Shown: positions 9,037-17,249, numbered from the stretch's first letter. The stretch: 18,827 nucleotides of DNA from Croceibacterium_A sp039920345 (GCA_039920345.1 JBDSDZ010000116.1:1-18827), one strand, 5' to 3'. Numbers and translations: made by a program. The notes: generated from the sequence alone by a model not told the origin.

Positions 9037-10578
9037 ATGTCTGCCATCCGTCACGCCCTGACCATCAAACGCGAAGACGATTTCGCGGCCTGGTACCAGG
9101 AAGTCGTCTCCGCCGCCGACATGGCGGAGGAGTCGGGCGTGCGCGGGTGCATGGTGATCAAGCCGTGGGGATACGGTATCTGGGAACGGATGCAGCGCCT
9201 GCTCGATGCGCGGATCAAGGATGCGGGCGTGCAGAACGCCTATTTCCCGCTGTTTATCCCGCTGGCCAATTTCGTGCGCGAGGCTGCCCATGTGGAAGGC
9301 TTTGCCAAGGAAATGGCGGTCGTCACGCACCACCGACTGATTTCGGATGGCAAGGGCGGGCTCATGCCCGATCCCGAGGCCAAGCTGGAAGAGCCGCTGA
9401 TCGTGCGCCCGACTTCGGAGACGATCATCGGCGATGCGATGAGCCGCTGGGTCCAGTCGTGGCGCGATCTGCCGCTGCTGCTCAACCAGTGGGCCAACGT
9501 GGTTCGCTGGGAAATGCGCACCCGGATGTTCCTGCGGACCAGCGAATTCCTGTGGCAGGAAGGCCATACCGCGCACGAGACCGAGGCCGACGCCAAGGCC
9601 GAGACGATGCGCGCGCTCGAAATGTACCGGGCGTTCGCCGAAGAGGATGTCGCGCTGCCAGTGATCGCGGGCGAAAAGCCGGAGAACGAGCGTTTTCCCG
9701 GCGCGGTCGAGACCTGGTCGATCGAGGCGATGATGCAGGACGGAAAGGCGCTGCAGGCCGGCACCAGCCACTATCTCGGCACCAGCTTTGCCGAGGCCGC
9801 CAGCATCCGGTTCCAGAACCGCGAAGGGCAGCAGCAACTGGCGCACACCACCAGCTGGGGTGTTTCCACCCGCATGGTCGGCGCGCTGATCATGGCGCAC
9901 GGCGATGACGATGGGCTGCGCGTGCCGCCTGCGCTGGCGCCGCAACAGGTGGTGATCCTGCCGATGCTGCGCGAGAACGAAGGCGACGCGGCGCTGCTCG
10001 ATTACTGCGATGCGCTGAAGGCCGCGATTGCGAGCCAGAGCGCGCTCGGCGAGCGTATCCGCGTGCTCAACGATTCCCGGCCCGGCAAGGCCGCGGCCAA
10101 GCGCTGGGACTGGGTCCGCCGCGGTGCACCAGTGATCATCGAGGTCGGCCCACGCGACATGGAGGCCGGCACCGTCAGCCTGCTGCGGCGCGATGCGTTA
10201 TGGGGCGCCGACGGCAAGGCCGCGTTCCAGACCCCGGCGCGCGATGAAGTGGCGCCCGCGATCGGCGCGTTGCTCGAGGAAATTCAGCAGGGCCTGTTCG
10301 CCCAGGCGAGCGCCCGGCGCGATGCCAATATCGTGCGGGGGATCGACAGCTTTGGGGCGCTGGAGACGATGTTCGGCGACGACAAGCGCTATCCGGGCTG
10401 GGCCGAAGTGCAGTGGTCCAAGCCGAGCGGCGCGGCGCTGGAAAAAGTGATCGAGCGGCTGAAGGCGCTCAAGCTCACTTTCCGCAACGTGCCCCTGGGC
10501 GCAGAGCCCGTCGATGGCGCCTGCCTGTTCACGGGTGAGCCGGCCGTCGAGCGGATTTACGTCGCGCGGTCCTACTGA
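9037..10578 (+). CDS. proS: Prolyl-tRNA synthetase, archaeal/eukaryotic-type (ProS type 3)
   Basis: Class II aminoacyl-tRNA synthetase that charges tRNA-Pro. The 513-residue protein begins like the archaeal/eukaryotic-type ProRS (KREDDFAAWYQEVV, then GVRGCMVIKPWGYGIWE). It carries the proline-binding RPTSET block and motif 3 around TTSWGVSTRMVGALIMAHGDD. The chain ends in a C-terminal tyrosine (VARSY), as this subtype does. The bacterial-type editing insertion (INS domain) is absent. In the C-terminal domain, only Cys496 of the usual zinc cysteines is recognisable (CLFTG). GGGA at 9027-9030 lies six bases before the ATG. The DUF805 gene follows after 28 bases. Confidence 0.96.
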   Translation: MSAIRHALTIKREDDFAAWYQEVVSAADMAEESGVRGCMVIKPWGYGIWERMQRLLDARIKDAGVQNAYFPLFIPLANFVREAAHVEGFAKEMAVVTHHRLISDGKGGLMPDPEAKLEEPLIVRPTSETIIGDAMSRWVQSWRDLPLLLNQWANVVRWEMRTRMFLRTSEFLWQEGHTAHETEADAKAETMRALEMYRAFAEEDVALPVIAGEKPENERFPGAVETWSIEAMMQDGKALQAGTSHYLGTSFAEAASIRFQNREGQQQLAHTTSWGVSTRMVGALIMAHGDDDGLRVPPALAPQQVVILPMLRENEGDAALLDYCDALKAAIASQSALGERIRVLNDSRPGKAAAKRWDWVRRGAPVIIEVGPRDMEAGTVSLLRRDALWGADGKAAFQTPARDEVAPAIGALLEEIQQGLFAQASARRDANIVRGIDSFGALETMFGDDKRYPGWAEVQWSKPSGAALEKVIERLKALKLTFRNVPLGAEPVDGACLFTGEPAVERIYVARSY

Positions 10579-10606
10579 TAACCCGTTCGGGACAGGGGGA
10601 CGGGCA

Positions 10607-11194
10607 ATGGTCAAGGCAATCAAGTACAATCTCAGCCATTTGCTCGATTTCAACGGGCGCGAGGCGCGGCCGATGTTCTGGTACTATGTGCTGTTTCTGA
10701 TCATCCTCCAGTTCCTGGCAGGGATGGCGATTACGCTCCCGGCCCTGTTCGCGTCGCTCGGCGATGCCATGCAGGCGGCGCAGGCGGGTGCCAGCGAGCA
10801 GGAACTTCAGGTCAGCATGATGAAATCGATGGGCGGCACGCTGGGCGCTGCAGTGTGGATCAGCGCCGGCATGAGTGCTGCGATGGCGCTGCTGGTGCTG
10901 GCTGCTTTCGTCCGAAGGCTCCACGATTCAGGCAGAACGGGTTGGTGGGCGCTGCTTGCGCTGGCCGGGCAGGCTCTGGGAATTATTATCTCGATCCGCA
11001 ACATAGGCGCCGTGCAGCACCTGGTAGCGCTGAGCACCGATCCGGCCAATGTTGCTCAGGTTGCTCAAATCCAGACCGAGATGGCGCGGACCAGCCTAAT
11101 TGGCTGGATCGCTCCGATCGTGGTGATCGTGTTTGGCGTAATGGCATCGACGCCGGGCGCCAATCGCTACGGCGAGCCGGAAGTGACGGTTTGA
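10607..11194 (+). CDS. DUF805 family inner-membrane protein
   Basis: 195-residue membrane protein of the DUF805 family; function unknown. Family landmarks are GREARPMFWYYVLF at the N-terminus, the loop RRLHDSGRTGWWALL, and the C-terminal GANRYGEP. I see about four hydrophobic segments: near residues 22-45, 84-104, 113-130 and 165-182. ATG 10607 follows a purine-rich AGGGGGACGGG stretch. The TGA overlaps the TTG start proposed for the next gene. It sits between proS and a secreted peptidase, which gives no clear hint of role. Confidence 0.88.
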   Translation: MVKAIKYNLSHLLDFNGREARPMFWYYVLFLIILQFLAGMAITLPALFASLGDAMQAAQAGASEQELQVSMMKSMGGTLGAAVWISAGMSAAMALLVLAAFVRRLHDSGRTGWWALLALAGQALGIIISIRNIGAVQHLVALSTDPANVAQVAQIQTEMARTSLIGWIAPIVVIVFGVMASTPGANRYGEPEVTV

Positions 11195-12546
11195 TCGCGT
11201 CTGGCAGCCACTGGAGGCGCTTTGCGCTGTGCCAGTCGTGGCTTGCCTCAATTGCCTTTGCTGTGCCCGGTGCCGCCCAGTCAGCCTCGGACGATAGCGT
11301 ATCGCCAGAGCGCCTGCACGCCGATGTCGAGGCGCTGGTCGGGTTCGGCACGCGCCATACACTATCGGTGCAGGACGATCCGGATCGCGGTATCGGTGCG
11401 GCGCTGCGGTGGGGTGATCGGCAGTTCTGGACGATCAGCCAGGCGTGCGGCGGTTGCCTGACCATCGCCACACCGGAAAAGATGGTCAGCGGCGACCGCA
11501 TTACTGTTCCGGTGCACTTGTCCGACCTCGTCGCGATCCAGCGTGGCAGTGAGCGCCCCGATGAAGTCGTGATCGTCCAGGCGCATATCGACAGCCGGGT
11601 TTCCGACGTGATGGATGCAACCAGCGATGCGCCGGGGGCCAATGACGATGGCTCGGGTGTCGCGCTGGTGCTGGAAGCCGCGCGGGTGCTGTCGCAGCGT
11701 CGCTATCCCACGACGATTGTGTACGCGCTGCTCTCGGGCGAGGAGCAGGGGCTCTACGGCGGGCAATTGCTGGCCGATTATGCCGCCGCGCAGGGCTGGA
11801 CGGTCAAGGCGGTGCTCAACAACGATATCGTCGGTGGCTCGTGCGGGTCGGACGGATATTGCGATGCGGACCACGTGCGTGTGTTCTCCGAAGGCCCGCG
11901 CGCCGATGGCGACGATGCCTTGCGCGCCAGCGTCCGGCGCAATGGCGGCGAGAATGACAACCCCTCGCGCAGTTTATCGCGATTTGTCAGCGGGCTGGGC
12001 GACGATGCTCTTGCGGTGCGGCAAGTGTGGCGGACCGACCGCATGGGCCGGGGCGGGGATCAGATCCCGTTCCTCGACAAGGGCTATCCGGCAATCCGCT
12101 TCTCAGTCGCGATTGAGAACTACGATCGCCAGCACCAGGATTTGCGGACCGAGAACGGCGTCTCTTACGGCGATACTATCGACGCGATGGACTTCCCCTA
12201 TCTCGCCCGGGTCACCCGGCTCAACATCCGCATGCTGGACGCTCTGGCCCGCGCCCCAATGCCGCCCGCGCCCAAGGTCGAGGCCGCGGTGCAGACGTTT
12301 ACCAAAGTGAGCTGGGAGCCTGTGCCGGGCGCGGAGAGCTATTCGATCTGGCGGCGGCGGACCGATTCTCCGGCTTGGGAGGCCGAACCGGTGGTTAAAT
12401 CTACTGCCGCAACCGAAGCGAAGCTCGACGGTGTGCGCGGCGATGACTGGTTCGTCGGGGTCAGCGCGCTGGCCGCCGATGGTTCGGAAGGCCCGATTGC
12501 CAGCGCTGTCCCCGGCGGCGCGTTCGCCCCGCTTGGCAGGGAGTAG
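11191..12546 (+). CDS. Exported M28 family zinc metallopeptidase with C-terminal FN3-like domain
   Basis: Predicted exported aminopeptidase-like enzyme, 451 residues. The M28 metal ligands can be traced as His132 (VQAHIDSR), Asp152 (GANDDGSG), Glu184/Glu185 (SGEEQG), Asp212 (NNDIVGG) and His315 (RQHQDLR). Asp152 is the expected bridging ligand, and the first glutamate the general base. About residues 354-451 resemble a fibronectin type III-like domain (KVSWEPVPGAESYSIWRR). The start is inferred. TTG 11191 gives a basic-hydrophobic signal peptide ending near residue 30 (VPGAAQ). It has GGAAG seven bases upstream and overlaps the DUF805 stop. The frame is open much further upstream, but only antiparallel to DUF805 sense. 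Confidence 0.87.
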   Translation: MIASGSHWRRFALCQSWLASIAFAVPGAAQSASDDSVSPERLHADVEALVGFGTRHTLSVQDDPDRGIGAALRWGDRQFWTISQACGGCLTIATPEKMVSGDRITVPVHLSDLVAIQRGSERPDEVVIVQAHIDSRVSDVMDATSDAPGANDDGSGVALVLEAARVLSQRRYPTTIVYALLSGEEQGLYGGQLLADYAAAQGWTVKAVLNNDIVGGSCGSDGYCDADHVRVFSEGPRADGDDALRASVRRNGGENDNPSRSLSRFVSGLGDDALAVRQVWRTDRMGRGGDQIPFLDKGYPAIRFSVAIENYDRQHQDLRTENGVSYGDTIDAMDFPYLARVTRLNIRMLDALARAPMPPAPKVEAAVQTFTKVSWEPVPGAESYSIWRRRTDSPAWEAEPVVKSTAATEAKLDGVRGDDWFVGVSALAADGSEGPIASAVPGGAFAPLGRE

Positions 12547-12563
12547 CGCCGCGCCCATATAAC
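12533..12563 (+). promoter_or_regulatory. Possible promoter for a near-leaderless rnr transcript
   Basis: TATAAC (12558-12563) ends four bases before the rnr ATG. A TTGGCA (12533-12538) lies 19 bases upstream of it, a slightly long spacing. No Shine-Dalgarno is visible before rnr, so a transcript starting at or near the ATG is plausible. Weak evidence only. Confidence 0.25.
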
Positions 12564-12567
12564 GCTG

Positions 12568-14850
12568 ATGCCCAAACTCCAGGTTCCCGGCTTGCCCACG
12601 CGCGAGCAAGTCATCGAATTCATCCAGACCTCCGATACCCCCGCCGGCAAACGCGAGATCGCGCGGGCCTTTGGCCTCAAGGGGCAGGAGAAGATCGCGC
12701 TCAAGCGCCTGCTCAAGGACATGGCCGACGAAGGCCTGATCGACGGGCAGAAATCCGCTTTTCACCGGATGGGCGGCGTGCCCAAGGTCACTGTCCTGCG
12801 CGTGGTCGATGTCGAGGACGGCGAGGCGGTGGCCGTGCCCGACGCCTGGCAGCCCGACGACGGTGCCGCGCCGCCTCGCCTGCGGCTGATCGAAGTCAAG
12901 AAGGGCAAGAGCCACCAGGCCGCGCTGAAGGTGGGCGACCGGGTGCTGGCGCGCACCGAGGAAGCCGGATCAGGCTGGATCGCGCACCCGATGAAGAAGC
13001 TGCCCTCGCAAGGCGAAGGCACTTTGGGCGTGGTTGAGCTCGATGGCTCGGGCAAGGCCTGGCTCGCCCCGGTGGACAAGCGCGTGCGCACCTCCTCGCC
13101 GATCGCCGATTTGGGCGGCGCGGAGGCCGGCCAATTGGTGCTGGTCGAGGCGGTCAGCCGCTCGCCGCGCTCGGGCGTCAAGGTGATCGAAGTGCTGGGC
13201 GATCCGCTCGCCCCGCGTTCCTACAGCCTGATCGCGATCCACAAATACGGCATCCCGCACGTGTTTCGCGAAGATACGCTGGCCGAGGCCGAACTGGCGG
13301 CTAAATTGCCGCTTTCGCCGGACAAGCGCGAAGACCTGACCGCGCTGCCCATCGTCGCCATCGACCCGGCCGACGCGCGCGACCACGATGACGCGATCTG
13401 GGCCGAGCCCGACGGCAAGGGCGGTTTCAGCGCGATTGTCGCGATTGCCGATGTCAGCTTCTACGTCCGCCCCGGCAGCCTGGTCGACCGCGAGGCGAGG
13501 AAGCGCGGCAACTCGGCCTACTTCCCCGACCGGGTGGTGCCGATGCTGCCCGAAGTGCTCAGCGCCGATGTCTGCTCGCTCAAGGAGGGCGCGCCGCGCG
13601 CGGCGATGGCCTGCCACCTGACGATCGACGCGCATGGCCGGGTAACCGACTGGCGCTTCACCCGCGCCATCGTGCAGATTTCCCAGGTGCTGGCCTACGA
13701 AGACGCGCAGGCGCAGATCGATTCCGGCAAGGCGGCGGACAACCTCCAGCATTTGTGGGGCGCCTGGAAGGTGCTGGCCAAGGCCCGCGCCGCGCGCGAT
13801 CCGCTCGACCTCGACTTGCCCGAACGCCGCGTGGTGCTCGACGAGAAGGGCCGCGTCGCCGAAATCGCGATCCGCGAACGGCTCGATGCGCACCGGGTGG
13901 TGGAAGATTTCATGATCGCCGCCAACGTCGCCGCGGCCAAGGCGCTGGAGAGCAAGGCCAGCCCGGTGGTTTACCGCGTGCACGAACCGCCGACGCGCGA
14001 GAAGCTGATCGCGCTGCGCGATTACTTCGATACGATCGGCAAGAAGCTGGCGCTGGGGCAGGTGATCACCCCGAGCCTGTTCAACCGCATGATCAAGGAC
14101 GTGTCCGACGAGGCCGAGAAGGCGTTGGTGATGGAAGCGGTCTTGCGCAGCCAGACGCAGGCCTATTACGGGCCGCGCAACGCCGGGCACTTCGGGCTTT
14201 CGCTGGGCAGCTATGCCCACTTCACCTCGCCGATCCGGCGTTATGCGGACTTGCTGGTCCACCGCGCGCTGGTCGATGCGTTCAAGCTCGAACAGCCTGC
14301 GCCCAAGGGGCATTTGCCCGATGCCAGCGGGCTGTCCGAACTCGACAAGGCGGACTTGTCCAAGGTCACCGACGCGATCAGCCTGACCGAGCGGCGGGCG
14401 ATGGAAGCCGAGCGCGATACCATCGACCGCTACGTCGCCGCATGGCTTTCAGGCCGCGTGGGCGAAGTGTTCAAGACCCGTATTACCGGGGTGCAGAGCT
14501 TCGGCTTTTTCGCCACCATCATCGGCCTTGGCGGCGATGGGCTGGTGCCGGTGTCATCGCTCGGCCGCGAGTATTTCCGCTACGAAGAAGCGGCGCGGGC
14601 GCTGGTGGGTGAACACAGCGGCACGCGCTATGCGGTCGGCGACACGGTCGAGCTCAAGCTGGGCGAGGCCAATCCGCTGACCGGGGCGCTGAAATTCGAA
14701 CCGATCGGTGCCGATGGCCAGACCATCGAACCCCGCGGGCGCCGTCCGGAACCCAAGAAGCAGGGCGGGAAGGGCAAGCCCCAGCGCCACGATCAGGGCC
14801 AGCGCGGCCGCCCGGGCAATGTCCGCCATCAGGGGCGCAAACGGCCATAG
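12568..14850 (+). CDS. rnr: Ribonuclease R (3'-5' exoribonuclease)
   Basis: RNase II-family processive 3'-5' exoribonuclease that degrades structured RNA, rRNA and mRNA fragments. The 760-residue protein has, in order, an N-terminal winged-helix segment (about 10-65), OB-fold cold-shock domains, and the RNB catalytic domain. The last carries the metal-binding cluster DPADARDHDD (266-275). The conserved HFTSPIRRYADLLVHR block follows, then an S1 RNA-binding domain from about residue 629, and a basic Gly/Lys/Arg-rich tail rather than a plain RNase II end. The gene begins 21 bases after the M28 peptidase stop and ends one base from the convergent usp stop codon. Confidence 0.98.
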   Translation: MPKLQVPGLPTREQVIEFIQTSDTPAGKREIARAFGLKGQEKIALKRLLKDMADEGLIDGQKSAFHRMGGVPKVTVLRVVDVEDGEAVAVPDAWQPDDGAAPPRLRLIEVKKGKSHQAALKVGDRVLARTEEAGSGWIAHPMKKLPSQGEGTLGVVELDGSGKAWLAPVDKRVRTSSPIADLGGAEAGQLVLVEAVSRSPRSGVKVIEVLGDPLAPRSYSLIAIHKYGIPHVFREDTLAEAELAAKLPLSPDKREDLTALPIVAIDPADARDHDDAIWAEPDGKGGFSAIVAIADVSFYVRPGSLVDREARKRGNSAYFPDRVVPMLPEVLSADVCSLKEGAPRAAMACHLTIDAHGRVTDWRFTRAIVQISQVLAYEDAQAQIDSGKAADNLQHLWGAWKVLAKARAARDPLDLDLPERRVVLDEKGRVAEIAIRERLDAHRVVEDFMIAANVAAAKALESKASPVVYRVHEPPTREKLIALRDYFDTIGKKLALGQVITPSLFNRMIKDVSDEAEKALVMEAVLRSQTQAYYGPRNAGHFGLSLGSYAHFTSPIRRYADLLVHRALVDAFKLEQPAPKGHLPDASGLSELDKADLSKVTDAISLTERRAMEAERDTIDRYVAAWLSGRVGEVFKTRITGVQSFGFFATIIGLGGDGLVPVSSLGREYFRYEEAARALVGEHSGTRYAVGDTVELKLGEANPLTGALKFEPIGADGQTIEPRGRRPEPKKQGGKGKPQRHDQGQRGRPGNVRHQGRKRP

Positions 14851-14851
14851 C

Positions 14852-15304
14852 TTAGCTCAGCCGATCGATCTCTTCGTCGCTCAAGCTGCCCGGCACGATG
14901 AAGAGCGGGCACTGCAGCGAGCCTGCTGCGGCCGAGAAGTGCGACACCAGCGGGCCAGGCCCCCCTTCGGAGGCAGCACCGAGCACCAGCGCGGCGACTT
15001 CGGGATGGTCCTTCAGGTATTCATTGATGACCGCGCGGGAATCGCCTTCGCGCACCGCGATCTGCGGCATCATCCCGCTCTCGCTCATCAGTTCGCCGGC
15101 GGCGCTGTTGGCCATCACTTCTGCCCGGTCGCGCGCTTCTTCCTCGATTGTCGCCTGGACCCCGCCAAAAGCGCTGAACGGCTGCTTGGGCACCAGCGCC
15201 AGGATGTGCACCGCGCCGTGCGTGTCGACCGCGCGGCGCGCGGCAAAGCGCAAGGCGCAGTGCGCTTCCTGCGTTTCGTCGATGACGACCAGATAAACGC
15301 GCAT
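14852..15304 (-). CDS. Universal stress protein (UspA family)
   Basis: Single-domain cytosolic Usp-fold protein, 150 residues. It has the typical first beta strand MRVYLVVIDET, a helix with an ALRFAARRA-like segment, and the second-half VLGAASEGGPGP...CPLFIVPG region. That region matches the Usp nucleotide-loop area, but the canonical G-x2-G-x9-G-S/T ATP motif is not cleanly present, so ATP binding is uncertain. The minus-strand ATG (15302-15304) is preceded by GGGGGAG at proper spacing, which decides against the longer open frame. It is divergent from pdhC, sharing a 146-base intergenic space, and convergent with rnr. Confidence 0.9.
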   Translation of the reverse strand: MRVYLVVIDETQEAHCALRFAARRAVDTHGAVHILALVPKQPFSAFGGVQATIEEEARDRAEVMANSAAGELMSESGMMPQIAVREGDSRAVINEYLKDHPEVAALVLGAASEGGPGPLVSHFSAAAGSLQCPLFIVPGSLSDEEIDRLS

Positions 15305-15382
15305 CAGTGTTCTCCCCCGCGCAAGGGTATCGCTGAAACCGCCGCCCGCGCAAGAACCTTGCATTGGGCGCTACCGTGGGCC

Positions 15383-15411
15383 TTGCCCGCAACACCAAAT
15401 TGGCCTTAGAC
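15383..15411 (+). promoter_or_regulatory. Candidate pdhC promoter
   Basis: TTGCCC (15383-15388), exactly 17 bases, then TTAGAC (15406-15411) gives a plausible sigma-70-like arrangement about 40 bases before the pdhC ATG. It lies in the divergent usp/pdhC spacer. The -10 match is only partial. Confidence 0.3.
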
Positions 15412-15450
15412 GACTGCACAATTTTGCCGGACAGGATACCGCCACCCGTC

Positions 15451-16752
15451 ATGCCGATCGCCATCAAGATGCCCGCCCTTTCCCCGACGATGGAAGAGGG
15501 CACGCTGGCCAAATGGCTGGTCAAGGTGGGTGACACCGTGTCCTCGGGCGACATCATGGCCGAAATCGAAACCGACAAGGCGACGATGGAATTCGAAGCC
15601 GTCGATGAAGGCGTGATCGCCGAAATCTCCGTGCCCGAAGGTACCGAAGGGGTGAAAGTCGGCACCGTGATCGCGACCCTGGCCGAAGAAGGCGAGAATC
15701 CGGCAAGTGTGAAGGGGGCAGGGGGCGAAAAGCCTGCCGCCGCCAAGGAAGCGCCGAAAGCTGCCGCCGACCCGGCGCCCGAACCTGCCAAGGCCGAAGC
15801 TGCCGCACCTGCTCCAGCCCCGGCTGCAAAGCCCGCACCCGCGATGGCCAAGGCTGCCAGCGGTGACCGCGTGATCGCCTCGCCCCTGGCCAAGCGCATC
15901 GCGGCGGACAAGGGCATCGACCTTGCCGGCGTCAGCGGTAGCGGACCCAACGGCCGGATCGTCAAGGCTGACCTCGAAGGCGCCCAGCCCGCAACCACCT
16001 CCGCTCGTCCTGAGCCTGTCGAAGGACGCGCCCCGGCTCCTGTCGAAGCGCAGCACTTCGGCATTCCGCACGAGGAAGAAAAGCTCAGCGGGATGCGCAA
16101 GACCATCGCGCGCCGCCTGTCCGAATCCAAGCAGACCGTGCCGCATATCTACCTCACGGTGGACATCCGGCTCGACGCGATGCTCAAGCTCCGGGCTGAA
16201 CTCAACGCCTCGCTCGAAAGCCGCGGCGTGAAGCTGTCGGTCAACGACATGCTGATCAAGGCGCTGGCGCTCGCGCTGCTGCAAGTACCCAAGTGCAATG
16301 TGCAGTTCGCTGGCGACAAGCTGCTCAAGTTCACCCGCGCCGATATTGCTGTGGCCGTGTCGATCGACGGCGGCTTGATCACGCCGATCGTGGCCGATGC
16401 CGGCAACAAGGCGATCAGCGCCATCAGCACCGAGATGAAAGACCTCGCCAGCCGCGCCCGCGAAGGCAAACTGGCCCCCAGCGAATACCAGGGCGGCACC
16501 GCCAGCCTGTCGAACATGGGCATGTTCGGGATCAAGCAGTTCGAAGCGATCATCAACCCGCCGCAAGCTATGATCATGGCCATCGGCGCGGGCGAAAAGC
16601 GCCCTTATGTGGTCGAAGACGCGCTGCAAATCGCCACCGTGATGAGCGCCACCGGCAGCTTCGACCACCGCGCCATCGACGGCGCCGACGGTGCGCAACT
16701 GATGAAGGCGTTCAAAGAGCTGTGCGAAAAGCCACTGGGGCTGGTGGCTTGA
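15451..16752 (+). CDS. pdhC: Pyruvate dehydrogenase E2 (dihydrolipoamide acetyltransferase)
   Basis: E2 core of the pyruvate dehydrogenase complex; it moves the acetyl group from lipoamide to CoA. The 433-residue chain has one lipoyl domain with the lipoylated lysine in ETDKATMEF (Lys43), then a long Ala/Pro linker. A peripheral-subunit-binding domain follows (about 141-176), a second linker, and the catalytic domain ending with SFDHRAIDG (His406, Asp410). The MPIAIKMPALSPTMEEG start is typical of alphaproteobacterial PDH E2. Residues 186-193 of the second linker are encoded by a dispersed palindromic repeat. The stop TGA overlaps a TTG that opens the DUF559 nuclease gene. E1 and E3 genes are not in the window. 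Confidence 0.95.
   Translation: MPIAIKMPALSPTMEEGTLAKWLVKVGDTVSSGDIMAEIETDKATMEFEAVDEGVIAEISVPEGTEGVKVGTVIATLAEEGENPASVKGAGGEKPAAAKEAPKAAADPAPEPAKAEAAAPAPAPAAKPAPAMAKAASGDRVIASPLAKRIAADKGIDLAGVSGSGPNGRIVKADLEGAQPATTSARPEPVEGRAPAPVEAQHFGIPHEEEKLSGMRKTIARRLSESKQTVPHIYLTVDIRLDAMLKLRAELNASLESRGVKLSVNDMLIKALALALLQVPKCNVQFAGDKLLKFTRADIAVAVSIDGGLITPIVADAGNKAISAISTEMKDLASRAREGKLAPSEYQGGTASLSNMGMFGIKQFEAIINPPQAMIMAIGAGEKRPYVVEDALQIATVMSATGSFDHRAIDGADGAQLMKAFKELCEKPLGLVA
16006..16028 (+). repeat. Dispersed palindromic repeat inserted in frame in pdhC
   Basis: A 23-base repeat with a 6-bp stem, CGTCCT and AGGACG, around GAGCCTGTCGA. It is read as RPEPVEGR in the E2 linker. The same repeat is very common between and within genes of many sphingomonads and other proteobacteria (general knowledge; often mistranslated as LSLSKD). 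Its CCTGTCGAAG core recurs in frame 24 bases on (16039-16048, read PVEA). Confidence 0.8.
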
Positions 16753-17249
16753 GTGGCTACACCTCTGCAACACTGGGTCAGGCCAGGCGACTGCGGAGGG
16801 AGATGACAAACGCCGAACGGGCGCTCTGGAATGTGATGCGCGCCGGTCATTCAACCGCCAAGTGGCGTCGGCAGCAGCCGATTGGGCCCTACATCGCTGA
16901 CTTCGTCTGCCAGGAGGCGCGGTTGATCGTCGAGGCCGATGGCGGACAGCACTCGCCCGAAGCGGACGCCAAGCGAACCGCCTTTCTTGACCGGGCGGGA
17001 TACCGCGTCATCCGCTTCTGGAACAATGACATCCTCGCAAACCTTGAAGGGGTGTTGATTCAAATCGGCGAAGCGCTTGCCGCAGCCCCCTCTCCAACTT
17101 CGGCTAGGCAGCGAGCTGCCAAGCCTGCGTATCCTCCCCCTCAAGGGGAGAGGTTTGCCGGTCCTGACTCCTCCCCCCTCGAGGGGGAGGATAGCGCAGC
17201 TTGCTCGCGCAGCGAGGTAGCGAAGCTTGGAGAGGGGGCCACAACATGA
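16749..17249 (+). CDS. DUF559 domain endonuclease-like protein (copy 1), repeat-encoded C-terminus
   Basis: 166-residue protein whose first ~110 residues match DUF559, a PD-(D/E)XK-fold family related to very-short-patch repair nucleases. Landmarks are RRLRREMTNAERALW, IADFVC (Asp51), LIVEADGGQH (Glu62, Asp64, Gln67, His68), and the closing GYRVIRFWNNDIL. The likely start is the TTG at 16749, which overlaps the pdhC TGA; ATG 16803 would cut off the conserved N-terminal block. From about residue 113 onward the chain is translated palindromic repeat (17086-17238) and is unlikely to be folded domain. Biochemical function is unknown; roles in repair, defence or mobility are all possible. It is clearly diverged from copy 2 at 17800. 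Confidence 0.75.
   Translation: MSGYTSATLGQARRLRREMTNAERALWNVMRAGHSTAKWRRQQPIGPYIADFVCQEARLIVEADGGQHSPEADAKRTAFLDRAGYRVIRFWNNDILANLEGVLIQIGEALAAAPSPTSARQRAAKPAYPPPQGERFAGPDSSPLEGEDSAACSRSEVAKLGEGATT
17086..17238. repeat. Composite inverted-repeat element, CCCCCTCTCCAA...family
   Basis: Two arms of about 68 bases in opposite orientation. The left (17086-17153) runs CCCCCTCTCCAACTT through to an imperfect hairpin CCTC-CCCCT-ca-AGGGG-a-GAGG. The right (17169-17238) begins with TCCT-c-CCCCCTC/GAGGGGG-AGGA, centred on CTCGAG, and ends AAGCTTGGAGAGGGGG, the inverse of the left outer end. Between outer end and hairpin, both arms hold similar but diverged sequence. It lies inside the 3' end of the DUF559 copy 1 reading frame and could fold into one long cruciform. 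Confidence 0.8.

Noticed and set aside
14708..15409. A + strand frame opposite the universal stress gene
   Set aside because: The minus-strand frame has the Usp fold pattern and a good ribosome-binding site; this one has neither.
15406..16854. A 482-codon minus-strand frame opposite pdhC
   Set aside because: Shadow of the E2 coding sequence; composition mirrors the Ala/Pro linker, with no domain recognised.
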